From: Prevotella communis
GTDB lineage: Bacteria > Bacteroidota > Bacteroidia > Bacteroidales > Bacteroidaceae
Assembly: GCF_022024175.1 (NCBI RefSeq)
Contig: NZ_CP091794.1
Coordinates: forward strand, 2,728,001-2,792,000
Direction of reading: 5' to 3'
DNA: 64,000 nucleotides
The notes under the pieces are model-generated. The model saw nothing but the letters and a program-made list of their open reading frames with translations. It was not told the origin of the DNA and made no database searches. This document shows positions 33,375 through 41,632 of this stretch, piece after piece. Within the stretch, counting starts at the first letter, position 1. Every line of letters starts with the position of its first letter. Made by a program: the position numbers and the translations under genes.

Positions 33375-34187
33375 ATGAAACAGGTTCTTTTATCAATCAT
33401 GATGCTGCTCTGCGTAGGGAATGCCTTCGGGCAGACACCTGCCAAGTTGATAGAGAAATACAAGGCTGTGCCTGGTGCGGTGTATGAGAATACGACAAAT
33501 GAGAGTCTCAAGGATCTTGAGAAGGGGGATACCATCCTGTCTGCCGATGAAATCGCCAAACTGAAGAAACACTTCAAGAAGAGCGAACAGGTGCAAATCC
33601 AGAATGTCAGCGAGGAACAGTTGGCAGAAATCAACAAGGACATCAAAGCCCTGAAGAACTACGAACTGCTGTTCGAAACAGTCCGCAACGCTGGCTCTAA
33701 GAGTTTAGGAGATTCTGCTAATGTGGTTAAGCAAATGATTTCTGATTTCCTGAATCCAACTGTCAAGATGCGATGCTACGGCAAGGTGGACGGCAAGATG
33801 GTCAGCGACCTGCTGATACGCCTCGACATTTGGAACACGGTAGCGCTCTCGTATATAGACACCAAGATCGACAGGGACGTCTGGATGAAGTTGCAGGAAA
33901 GAAGTAGTTTTTCTACTAGCGATGACGATGATGACGATGATGATAGCAGTGTGGACATGAAGGAGACCCTCAAAGATGTCGAAAAAGGTAACGTCCTCAT
34001 TGTCATCAATGGCGAAGAGCATCCTGAACTTCACTCGACAAAGGAAGCTGAAGAATATATGAGACAGCAACAAATCTCGTTCAACAACCAGAATTGGATT
34101 GTGGGCAAAGCTGTCAAGGAGAAATATCCACATACTAAGAAGAACGTGGTGATAGAATTCTCTCGCAATGATAAAGAGCAGAAATAG
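33375..34187 (+). CDS. Secreted DUF4252-related protein with poly-Asp stretch, unknown function
   Basis: A 270-residue protein with a signal peptide (MKQVLLSIMMLLCVGNAFGQ). It lies between a DUF4252 gene (16 bp upstream) and the sigma factor gene (3 bp downstream). The middle shows 'YELLFETVRNAGSK' and 'VKMRCYGKVDGKMVSDLLIRLD', and a run of eight Asp near residues 181-188. I do not recognise a known domain with certainty; distant relation to DUF4252 is possible. Context suggests an envelope sensor or target of this ECF system. Confidence 0.6.
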   Translation: MKQVLLSIMMLLCVGNAFGQTPAKLIEKYKAVPGAVYENTTNESLKDLEKGDTILSADEIAKLKKHFKKSEQVQIQNVSEEQLAEINKDIKALKNYELLFETVRNAGSKSLGDSANVVKQMISDFLNPTVKMRCYGKVDGKMVSDLLIRLDIWNTVALSYIDTKIDRDVWMKLQERSSFSTSDDDDDDDDSSVDMKETLKDVEKGNVLIVINGEEHPELHSTKEAEEYMRQQQISFNNQNWIVGKAVKEKYPHTKKNVVIEFSRNDKEQK

Positions 34188-34190
34188 CCA

Positions 34191-34703
34191 ATGGACGCAC
34201 GGGAGTTCAAACAGCGGTACATGCCCCATCATCAGGTGCTCTATCGGGTAGCCTATCACCTGACGGGCAATGAACAGGACGCCGAAGACCTGCTTCAGGA
34301 CCTATACCTGAAACTCTGGCAGAAGCGCGACGACCTGCCCGATGAGGCGATGAAGGAAGCTTATCTCGTGACAATGATACGACATCTGTTCGTAGATCAA
34401 CGGCGATTGAAACACCTGGATGCCTCGGCAGAACTGAAGAATGAGGACGGGCCACCCGATGAACGGAATCTCGATTATCAGATAGACGCCAGAGACGAGG
34501 CTCAAAAGATGGAGGGACTCATCAGTCAACTGCCTGAAAGGGAGGCACGAATCATTCAGATGCACCTGATGGACGACCGCTCATACGAGGAGATAGAGCA
34601 AGACACAGGACTCTCGCAAGGCAATATCCGCATCATCGTGATGCGAACAAAAAAGAAACTTAAGCAACAATTTCAAAATATCACGAAGACATGGACGAAC
34701 TGA
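34191..34703 (+). CDS. ECF-family RNA polymerase sigma factor (second)
   Basis: A 170-residue sigma factor. Region 2 shows 'VLYRVAYHLTGNEQDAEDLLQDLYLKLWQKRDDL' and 'LVTMIRHLFVDQRRLK'; region 4 shows 'QLPEREARIIQMHLMDDRSYEEIEQDTGLSQGNIRIIVMRTKKKLKQ'. It sits in the middle of a DUF4252 operon and overlaps the next gene by 13 bp. It probably drives the promoter at 32698-32726. It shares no close resemblance with the sigma factor at 10648-11205 beyond the family. Confidence 0.92.
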   Translation: MDAREFKQRYMPHHQVLYRVAYHLTGNEQDAEDLLQDLYLKLWQKRDDLPDEAMKEAYLVTMIRHLFVDQRRLKHLDASAELKNEDGPPDERNLDYQIDARDEAQKMEGLISQLPEREARIIQMHLMDDRSYEEIEQDTGLSQGNIRIIVMRTKKKLKQQFQNITKTWTN

Positions 34704-35110
34704 ATCTGAAAACGTTAGAACAAATACCCATTCCCGAAGGATTGGAAGAGCGTCTGTCGGCTAAGATTGACGAATGGGAAAAAGAAGAGAAACAGCAGAA
34801 AGCCCAGCGCCGCACGCTGCGCCCCAACATTTTGCGCTATACGGCAGCAGCCGCCTGCATCGTCTTTGTCTTAGGAGTAGGCATACACCTGCTGAGTCAG
34901 GACAAATACATGAACCTGGCCGAACAGGATACTTACCAAGATCCGCTGCTGGCACAACAGGAGGCTCAGAAAGCCCTCACCCTGCTGGCCGTCAATCTGA
35001 ACAAAGGCATGGGACAGTTGAAAAAAGCAAAGGCCCTGAGCGACAAGACGGAAAAAACATTCAACGAACAATTAAAGGTATTGAAACGATATGAAACAGA
35101 CAATCATTAA
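34691..35110 (+). CDS. Membrane protein, possible anti-sigma factor
   Basis: A 139-residue protein with a cytoplasmic N-terminus ('EQIPIPEGLEERLSAKIDEWEKEEKQQKAQRR'), a membrane span (about 53-70, 'YTAAAACIVFVLGVGIHLL') and a helical periplasmic end. It overlaps the sigma factor gene by 13 bp and the next DUF4252 gene by 20 bp. Topology and position fit a single-span anti-sigma factor, but no zinc motif is seen. Confidence 0.65.
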   Translation: MDELNLKTLEQIPIPEGLEERLSAKIDEWEKEEKQQKAQRRTLRPNILRYTAAAACIVFVLGVGIHLLSQDKYMNLAEQDTYQDPLLAQQEAQKALTLLAVNLNKGMGQLKKAKALSDKTEKTFNEQLKVLKRYETDNH

Positions 35111-35561
35111 GGCCCTCCTCTGCGTGGTGGTGACTCTGTGCAGCCTCAACGCCAGTGCTCAAGTCAAGGCATTCGAAAAATATGCCGACATGAAGAATGT
35201 CACGTATGTGTTCATCTCGAAATTTATGCTCGGCATGGCAGGCAAGAACACTGATTTCTCTGTACCTGGCATCAATGCGAAGTCTTTAAGCAATAAGCTC
35301 TCTGGCATCCAGATTATCACTACTGAGAACAAGAGTGCCCTGACAAAGCTAAAGAACGACGTCAAGGGTATCATCGCAAAAGACAAATATGAGCTGATGA
35401 TGCAGATAAACGAGGACGACAGTAAAGTTAATATCTACCACCATATAGGTAAACAACAGTCAGCAGTCATCATGCTTATAGAGGAAGATAACGAACTGGT
35501 TACGATGGTCTTCTCGGGCAAGTTCACATTAGAAGACGTGATGAAGATGACCCAAAATTAG
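35091..35561 (+). CDS. DUF4252 secreted protein
   Basis: A 156-residue DUF4252 protein with a signal peptide (MKQTIIKALLCVVVTLCSLNASAQ) and the typical start 'FEKYADMKNVTYVFISKFMLGM'. It overlaps the anti-sigma-like gene by 20 bp and ends 6 bp before cobL, so the B12 genes that follow are likely to be read through from the ECF operon. Smaller than the first DUF4252 protein and without an acidic tail. Confidence 0.78.
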   Translation: MKQTIIKALLCVVVTLCSLNASAQVKAFEKYADMKNVTYVFISKFMLGMAGKNTDFSVPGINAKSLSNKLSGIQIITTENKSALTKLKNDVKGIIAKDKYELMMQINEDDSKVNIYHHIGKQQSAVIMLIEEDNELVTMVFSGKFTLEDVMKMTQN

Positions 35562-35567
35562 GATAGA

Positions 35568-36887
35568 ATGGAGCAAGCGAGATTTGTCATCATTGGCATT
35601 ACAGATCATCCGGCACCATGGTTTCCGCCAGAGGTGCTGGATGTTATACGTCATGGAAAAATCTTCTCAGGCGGCAAACGGCATCACGACATCGTGGCGT
35701 CATTGCTGCCTGAGGGTGCAGAATGGATCGACATCACCGTGCCGCTGGATACTGTATTTGAAGCCTATCACCATGCCGCTCACTTCTCCGAGGGGGCTCC
35801 CATCGTCGTCTTCGCCAGTGGCGACCCGCTTTTCTTTGGGTTCGCCAATACTGTCAAGCGAAAGATGCCTGACGCAGAGATAGTGGTCTATCCCACTTTC
35901 AACTCCCTGCAACTCCTCGCTCATCGTCTTGTAATGCCCTATCACGACATGCGCATCGTATCCTTGACAGGACGTCCCTGGCCAGAGTTCGACCGCGCTC
36001 TCATAGAGCGGGCAGAGAAGATTGGCATCCTGACCGACAAGGAGCATACACCTGCCGCTATCGCACAACGAATGCTGGAGTATGGCTACAGGGACTACAT
36101 CATGCATATCGGCGAGCACCTGGGCAACCCGCAACAGGAGAAGGTTAGTACACTCACTCTTGAGGAGGCATCCCAGCGCGAATTTACCATGCCTAACTGC
36201 GTGATTCTCTGCGGAAAAACCGCAGAGCACACGAGGACCTTCGGTATTCCTGATGCCAGTTTCTCCCTCCTTGACGGTCGCGAGAAGATGATTACCAAGA
36301 TGCCCATCCGTCTTCTGACCCTTCAGGCTCTCGACCTGCCCCATCGCCACGTTCTATGGGATATCGGTGCCTGCACGGGCAGCATCAGTATCGAGGCCCG
36401 CCTACTGTTCCCGCATCTTCAGATTGAAGCTTTCGAGATCCGTCCTGAATGTGAAGCCATCATCCAGGAAAACGCCCGCCGCTTTGGTGCTCCAGGCATC
36501 AACATCCATATCGGCGACTTCCTCGATGCCACCACTCCTGCCACCACTCCTGCCACCACTCCTGCCACCACTCCCATCGTATCTCCGATGGGTTCTCCGA
36601 TGAGTTCTCCGATGAGTTCCCCGATGGGTTCTCCCGATGCAGTATTCATCGGCGGACATGGTGGTCACCTCAAGGAGATTATGGAAAAGGTGCTGACGGT
36701 ACTTACAGATAACGGCATCATCGTCTTCAACAGCGTCACCTCTCCTAAAGTTCCCACCAATAGTCGTGCTCTATGGGACGAGGCCTGCCAAGACCTCGGA
36801 CTCCAACAAGGGCGCCCCCTTCATATTCAACTCAACGACTATAATCCAATAGAGATACTAACAGCATTTAAATCAAATAAACTATGA
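35568..36887 (+). CDS. cobL: Precorrin-6Y C5,15-methyltransferase (decarboxylating), CbiE-CbiT type
   Basis: A 439-residue two-domain enzyme that methylates C5 and C15 and decarboxylates the C12 acetate. Residues 1-215 are the CbiE methylase ('FVIIGITDHPAPWFPPEVLDVI', 'VVFASGDPLFFGFANTV', 'VYPTFNSLQLLAHRLVMPYHD'); 230-439 are CbiT with SAM motif 'VLWDIGACTGSISIEARLLFP'. Inside CbiT, at about 321-356, two 12-bp repeats encode (ATTP)4 and (SPMG/S)4 in a loop before 'AVFIGGHGGHL'. It starts 6 bp after a DUF4252 gene and overlaps the next gene by 4 bp. Confidence 0.92.
   Translation: MEQARFVIIGITDHPAPWFPPEVLDVIRHGKIFSGGKRHHDIVASLLPEGAEWIDITVPLDTVFEAYHHAAHFSEGAPIVVFASGDPLFFGFANTVKRKMPDAEIVVYPTFNSLQLLAHRLVMPYHDMRIVSLTGRPWPEFDRALIERAEKIGILTDKEHTPAAIAQRMLEYGYRDYIMHIGEHLGNPQQEKVSTLTLEEASQREFTMPNCVILCGKTAEHTRTFGIPDASFSLLDGREKMITKMPIRLLTLQALDLPHRHVLWDIGACTGSISIEARLLFPHLQIEAFEIRPECEAIIQENARRFGAPGINIHIGDFLDATTPATTPATTPATTPIVSPMGSPMSSPMSSPMGSPDAVFIGGHGGHLKEIMEKVLTVLTDNGIIVFNSVTSPKVPTNSRALWDEACQDLGLQQGRPLHIQLNDYNPIEILTAFKSNKL
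36528..36636 (+). repeat. Two adjacent 12-bp tandem repeats inside cobL
   Basis: Four copies of 'gccaccactcct' (36528-36575) are followed by about four copies of a 'ccgatgggttct' type unit. Both have 12-bp periods, so they add residues in frame (ATTP and SPMG/SPMS). Confidence 0.85.
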
Positions 36888-38020
36888 AACAAGACATCGC
36901 CATCTATACCCTGACTTCCGAACTGCATGACGAGAAAGCTGTGACAACGATGACAACGGCTTTCCTTGAGAGTCTGGGAATAGAGTATCAGCTGAAAGGC
37001 ACCGACTATAGCGACTATGGCAGTCACGCCCTCAACCTGATATATGTCCGCACTGGCGGCACCGAAGGAATCTTCCGTCGTCTGCTCCCTGAGTTACAAA
37101 ACAAGAGTCAGCGTCCGTTCTACCTGCTGACATCTGGCAAGAGTAATTCACTCGCAGCCTCTATGGAGATTCTGTCTTTCCTGCGTCAAAACGACATCTG
37201 TGGTGAGATTATCCATGGCGACAGCGATTATATCACCCGTCGTATCCATCTGTTATCGAAGGTTGAAGAAGCCAAAAAGAAACTTTGCGGAACCCGTCTG
37301 GGTATCATCGGTGAACCTTCTGACTGGCTGATTTCCAGTCACGCAGACAGAGCAAAGGTAAAGGAGATGTTAGGAATAGAACTGATAGACATCCCCATGC
37401 AGGAACTGCTTGATGAAATTGGCGACACAAAGCAAATATACGAGTCACTGAAGGTACTCATCAACAGATACCAGTTGCAAGGATTTACCCTAAGATGCTT
37501 TGACCTGCTCACCACCGTAAAGGATACTGGCTGCATGGCTTTAGCCAAGCTGAACAGCGAGGGTTATGTAGCTGGTTGCGAGGGCGACGTCCCCGCCATG
37601 CTATCCATGATGATTGTCCGCTCATTGTTGGACATCTCCGGCTTCCAAGCCAACCCCTCACGTATCAATCCAGAGACCGGCGAGATGCTCTTTGCTCATT
37701 GCACCATACCTCTTGACATGGTAGAGCATTATGAACTCGATACCCATTTCGAGTCGGGCATTGGAACAGGCATACGTGGCTATATGAAAGAAGGTCCCGT
37801 CACCATCTTCAAGGTCGCAGGCAACCTCTCACGCTCTTTCATCGCCGAAGGTGAACTAGTCCGTAATGAGGCCAAGCCAGACCTCTGTCGCACCCAACAG
37901 GTGATACGACTCTCAGACAAGAGTCTCACCACCAGTTATTTTCTCACGAATCCAATAGGCAACCATCATATCATCATGCCTGGCCACTGCAAACAACTCT
38001 TAGAACACCTACTTAAATGA
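36884..38020 (+). CDS. Fucose/arabinose isomerase-fold protein in the B12 operon, function unknown
   Basis: A 378-residue cytoplasmic protein. Its C-terminal half resembles the FucI/AraA C-terminal fold: 'FTLRCFDLLTTVKDTGCMALAKLNSEGYVAGCEGDV' is split here as 'LRCFDLLTT', 'CMALAKLNSEG', 'AGCEGDVPAMLSMMIVRSL' and 'LFAHCTIPLDM', which match the substrate/metal region of sugar isomerases. The N-terminal half has the two Rossmann-like layers ('IIGEPSDWLI'). It overlaps cobL and the cbiG fusion gene by 4 bp each, so it belongs to the operon. No B12 step calls for a sugar isomerase; it may have gained a new role. Confidence 0.75.
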   Translation: MKQDIAIYTLTSELHDEKAVTTMTTAFLESLGIEYQLKGTDYSDYGSHALNLIYVRTGGTEGIFRRLLPELQNKSQRPFYLLTSGKSNSLAASMEILSFLRQNDICGEIIHGDSDYITRRIHLLSKVEEAKKKLCGTRLGIIGEPSDWLISSHADRAKVKEMLGIELIDIPMQELLDEIGDTKQIYESLKVLINRYQLQGFTLRCFDLLTTVKDTGCMALAKLNSEGYVAGCEGDVPAMLSMMIVRSLLDISGFQANPSRINPETGEMLFAHCTIPLDMVEHYELDTHFESGIGTGIRGYMKEGPVTIFKVAGNLSRSFIAEGELVRNEAKPDLCRTQQVIRLSDKSLTTSYFLTNPIGNHHIIMPGHCKQLLEHLLK

Positions 38021-39795
38021 ACAAAATAGCTATCATACAAATCAATGAGGCTGGTGAACCGATTACCACCCGCCTGCAAAAGAAATACCCCAAAGCCGAG
38101 ATTATCAGTCGCGATTCCGTAGGGAGCAACTGGAAGGCATTCGACGCCTTCGTCTTCATCGGAGCCATGGGCATCTGCGTGCGAACCATTGCCCCGCTTA
38201 TTGAGGACAAGCACAATGACCCTGCCGTGGTATGTATCGACAGTTTCGGTCAACATGTCATCGCTGTGCTATCCGGACATATAGGCGGGGCGAACGACCT
38301 GACACGAGACATCAGTGCTGCAATCGGTGGACAAGAGGTTATCACCACCCAGAGCGACAATGCAGGACTGTGGGCTCTCGACACATTTGAGAAACGTTTT
38401 AACTGGCCTATTGCCAGTGACATAGCAGACATGAACGACTGTATTTTTACATTTGTCAACCGTAAGCCTACAGCCTTACTACTTGAAATGCGTGACGAAG
38501 GCACCGACTATCTTGAACAGACCAAACCCGACCACGTGACCATCATCAATGATATCAGTGAAGCCGACCCGCAGAAATACGAACTTCTCATCATCGTATC
38601 TCCCTTCATCCACAAAACTCCCAACAACATGCTCGAACTGCATTTCGTACCAATGGTGGGGACAATAGGTTTTGGATTGGCTCATCACCCTGACAACTTC
38701 GAGTGCATCTACGACGAGATTGATGAAGCCCTTGCACAGCGCGGCATTTTGCCCTGTACCTATCGCTATTGCACCATCGACGTCAAAAAGGATGAAGAAT
38801 TCTGTGAATTACTCAGAGAGGAATACAACGAAGAAGTCGAATTCTTTACAGCCGAGGAACTTGCTGCCATCAAGGTGCCTACCCCCAGTGCCACCGTCGA
38901 AAAACATGTAGGCACTCCAAGCGTGTGCGAAGCAGCAGCAATCTTAGGCTCCAATCATGGACAACTCATCATTCCAAAGATCAAAGGTAAGAATTGGACG
39001 GCGGCTTTAGCCATCGACGAGAAATATCTTAGGCATAAACAGGGCCACATCGAGATTGTCGGTGCCGGACCTGGCGACCCCGATCTGGTTAGCGTGCGCG
39101 GACGAAAGATGCTGGAACGTGCCGACCTGATTCTTTACGCTGGTTCGCTGGTGCCTAAGGCATTGACGGAATGTCATAAGCCAGGTGCCGTGGTGCGCTC
39201 GTCTGCCGATATGAACCTTGAAGAACAATGTGCCCTGATGAAGGAGCACTATGATAAGGGACACTCCATCGTTCGTCTGCATACGGGCGACCCCTGCATC
39301 TTCGGTGCCATACAGGAGCAGATGGCCTTCTTCGATGCCAACAATATGCACTATCATATCACCCCAGGTATCAGCAGTTTTTTGGCTGCAGCCGCAGAAC
39401 TTAGGAGCCAGTTCACCATTCCTGAAAGGACGCAAACCATCATTCTGACCCGCGGCGAGGGGCGCACACCCATGCCTGAGAAGGAGCAGCTGCACCTCTT
39501 AGCAAAAAGCCAGAGCACCATGTGCATATTCCTCTCGGCCGCCATCGTGGACGACGTGCAAAAGGAGTTACTGCAGGAATACCCGGAGGATACCCCCGTG
39601 GCCGCCTGCTATCACCTGACGTGGCCCGACCAGAAAATCTATCGCGGAGTATTGAAAGATCTTGCGAAAATCGTGCACGACAATCACCTGACACTTACCA
39701 CCATGCTCGTCGTCGGTGAGGCCATCGATAACCGTCAGGGACTATCGGAGTTATACAACAAGCATTTTACTCATTTATTTAGGAAAGGTAACTGA
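38017..39795 (+). CDS. CbiG-CobM fusion: cobalt-precorrin-5A hydrolase and precorrin-4 C11-methyltransferase
   Basis: A 592-residue two-domain enzyme. Residues 1-335 are CbiG ('DAFVFIGAMGICVRTIAPLIEDKHNDPAVVCID' in two parts, 'VLSGHIGGAND', 'GFGLAHH' and C-terminal 'VPTPSATVEKHVGTPSVCEAAAIL'), which opens the delta-lactone with loss of the C20 unit. Residues 346-585 are CobM/CbiF ('IEIVGAGPGDPDLVSVRG', 'DLILYAGSLVP', 'VRLHTGDPCIFGAIQEQM', 'PGISSFLAAAAEL'). These are consecutive steps, so channelling is plausible. CbiG is a marker of the anaerobic route. Confidence 0.95.
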   Translation: MNKIAIIQINEAGEPITTRLQKKYPKAEIISRDSVGSNWKAFDAFVFIGAMGICVRTIAPLIEDKHNDPAVVCIDSFGQHVIAVLSGHIGGANDLTRDISAAIGGQEVITTQSDNAGLWALDTFEKRFNWPIASDIADMNDCIFTFVNRKPTALLLEMRDEGTDYLEQTKPDHVTIINDISEADPQKYELLIIVSPFIHKTPNNMLELHFVPMVGTIGFGLAHHPDNFECIYDEIDEALAQRGILPCTYRYCTIDVKKDEEFCELLREEYNEEVEFFTAEELAAIKVPTPSATVEKHVGTPSVCEAAAILGSNHGQLIIPKIKGKNWTAALAIDEKYLRHKQGHIEIVGAGPGDPDLVSVRGRKMLERADLILYAGSLVPKALTECHKPGAVVRSSADMNLEEQCALMKEHYDKGHSIVRLHTGDPCIFGAIQEQMAFFDANNMHYHITPGISSFLAAAAELRSQFTIPERTQTIILTRGEGRTPMPEKEQLHLLAKSQSTMCIFLSAAIVDDVQKELLQEYPEDTPVAACYHLTWPDQKIYRGVLKDLAKIVHDNHLTLTTMLVVGEAIDNRQGLSELYNKHFTHLFRKGN

Positions 39796-39814
39796 GCATC
39801 TTCTTCGTGCAGAC

Positions 39815-41632
39815 ATGATACTAATATTTGGAGGGACAACAGAAGGACGCAAAGCTGCAGAGGTGCTCGAAGAGAGCGGCTCAGCATTCTATTATAGTAC
39901 AAAAACGGGCGAACAAGACATCACGCTCCATCATGGTACAGTCATCAGCGGTGCGATGGACAAGAAGACGATAACGGCGTTTGTCAGCAAGCACGAGATA
40001 CGTCTGATTATAGATGCCGCCCATCCGTTTGCCTCTAAGTTACACGAAACGATAGGCAAAGTTTCCGCCGACTTACAAATACCCGTTGTGCGCTACGAGC
40101 GTATCTATCCGCCACGCGATTCCGACATCACATGGATTGACGACTACAGCGACCTCGACTATATACTCCCCTCCCTCAGCAGGGAGGGGCAGGGAGTGGG
40201 TCGGCTCCTCGCAACAACAGGCGTACAGAGCATCGGCAAGCTGAAACATCTGGAAGCTGAAGGGATAAAGGTCATTTATCGCATTCTTAACCGCGAAAGC
40301 AGCATCGTACTGGCTCACCAGCAAGGCGCCTCAGACAACCAGCTTTGCTATTACGATGACGGTGATATGCCCATTGCTGATACCATCCTGATGAAAGAGA
40401 GCGGTATCAGTGGTGGATTCATTGAGAAAGTAAATGAAGCACGTAGAAAAAACATGCGTATTATCGCCATCAAACGACCGGAGGGCTTCATGGCTCATGG
40501 GCTATGGTTCATGGTTAACGGTCCGCACGGACTAAGGAGAATGGTGGAAAAACTTCTGCCGGAGTTTTTCCCGCTGCACAGCGGACTAACCACAGGAACA
40601 TGCGCCACAGCAGCCACCATCGCCGCCACCATTCGTCTCGTCAAAGGTGAGACACCTGCCGAGGTGCCCGTCCTGCTGCCCGATGGCGAGACCATCAACG
40701 TGTCCGTTGGTTATGCCGACGGCTACGCCTACTGCATCAAGGAGGCTGGCGATGACCCCGACGTTACAGACGGCATAGAGGTCCGCGCCAGTTGCCTACC
40801 CTACAGACCCACCCCCAGCCCCTCCCTGAATGGAGGGGAGTGGTTAGTCATTGAGGGCGGCGAGGGCATCGGTCGCTTCACCCTGCCTGGGTTTGATTTT
40901 CCCGTAGGCGAGCCTGCCATCAACAAGGGCCCGCGCGAGATGATTCGTCAGAACCTAGACAGTCTATTCACTCCCCTCCATTCAGGGAGGGGCTGGGGGT
41001 GGGTCTGTAGGCTTTCTGTCCCTGGCGGCGCCGAAATAGCCCGTCGTACCTTCAACCCGCGCCTTGGCATCGAGGGCGGTATCAGCATCATCGGTGTCAG
41101 CGGCATCGTCAAACCCTTCAGTGAAGAAGCTTTCATCGACAGTATCCGCAAGTGCATGACGGTAGCCAAAGCCAGCGGTTCCGACCGCGTGGTCATCAAC
41201 AGCGGTGCCAAGAGTGAGCGCTTCCTCAAGGCCCTCTACCCCAGCCTGCCCCAACAAGCCTTTGTGCAATACGGAAACTATATCGGTGAGACGCTGCACA
41301 TGGCCGCAGAGCTCACCATCCCCAACATCACCCTGGGCGTCATGCTGGGTAAAGCCATCAAACTGGCAGAAGGACAACTAGACACCCATAGTCGTAAAAG
41401 TACAATGAATATAGGCTTCATTCAGGAAATGCTGAACGAAGCCCATATAGAGATTTCTCTGGATAATATCACACTGGCAAGGGAGTTATGGGAAAGGATT
41501 CCTGAAGACCAGCTTCCGACCTTCTGCGATGTTGTCATCAGTCACTGTGAGACGTATTGCAGGCCCCTGCTACCCAACGGCAACCTCATCATCCTTCTGA
41601 TTTCCGACGACGGAACAATACACTCGCGATGA
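39815..41632 (+). CDS. CobK-CbiD fusion: precorrin-6A reductase and cobalt-precorrin-5B C1-methyltransferase
   Basis: From the ATG at 39815 the protein has 605 residues; a longer frame from 39716 would overlap the previous gene by 80 bp and adds no family sequence. Residues 1-235 are CobK/CbiJ ('ILIFGGTTEGRKAAEVL', 'LIIDAAHPFA', 'LATTGVQSIGKL'); the rest is CbiD ('HSGLTTGTCATAATIAA', 'GISIIGVSGIVKPFSEEAFI', 'VQYGNYIGETLHMA'). Three GC-rich palindromic elements are inserted in frame (40165-40201, 40801-40842, 40969-41010), encoding Pro/Gly/Ser-rich stretches. The 3' end overlaps the convergent btuC gene by 44 bp. Confidence 0.92.
   Translation: MILIFGGTTEGRKAAEVLEESGSAFYYSTKTGEQDITLHHGTVISGAMDKKTITAFVSKHEIRLIIDAAHPFASKLHETIGKVSADLQIPVVRYERIYPPRDSDITWIDDYSDLDYILPSLSREGQGVGRLLATTGVQSIGKLKHLEAEGIKVIYRILNRESSIVLAHQQGASDNQLCYYDDGDMPIADTILMKESGISGGFIEKVNEARRKNMRIIAIKRPEGFMAHGLWFMVNGPHGLRRMVEKLLPEFFPLHSGLTTGTCATAATIAATIRLVKGETPAEVPVLLPDGETINVSVGYADGYAYCIKEAGDDPDVTDGIEVRASCLPYRPTPSPSLNGGEWLVIEGGEGIGRFTLPGFDFPVGEPAINKGPREMIRQNLDSLFTPLHSGRGWGWVCRLSVPGGAEIARRTFNPRLGIEGGISIIGVSGIVKPFSEEAFIDSIRKCMTVAKASGSDRVVINSGAKSERFLKALYPSLPQQAFVQYGNYIGETLHMAAELTIPNITLGVMLGKAIKLAEGQLDTHSRKSTMNIGFIQEMLNEAHIEISLDNITLARELWERIPEDQLPTFCDVVISHCETYCRPLLPNGNLIILLISDDGTIHSR
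40165..40201 (+). repeat. Palindromic GC-rich element inside cobK domain
   Basis: The stretch has arms 'ctcccctccct' and 'agggagggg' around a short loop and a tail 'cagggagtgggt'. It encodes 'LPSLSREGQGVG' in CobK. It belongs to the same family as the elements at 40801, 40969, 43032 and 49145. Confidence 0.8.
40801..40842 (+). repeat. 42-nt palindromic element, left copy of an exact inverted pair
   Basis: This 42-nt stretch is the exact reverse complement of 40969-41010, 126 bp away. It holds the inner hairpin 'cccctccctgaatggagggg' and is translated as part of 'YRPTPSPSLNGGEW' in CbiD. Confidence 0.9.
40969..41010 (-). repeat. 42-nt palindromic element, right copy of an exact inverted pair
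   Basis: Exact reverse complement of 40801-40842. It is translated here as 'TPLHSGRGWGWVCR' in CbiD. The intervening segment can be looped out as a large stem. Confidence 0.9.

Noticed and set aside
35568..36887. cobL as a pseudogene because of its internal repeats
   Set aside because: Both repeats have 12-bp periods, the frame is intact and both domains are complete.
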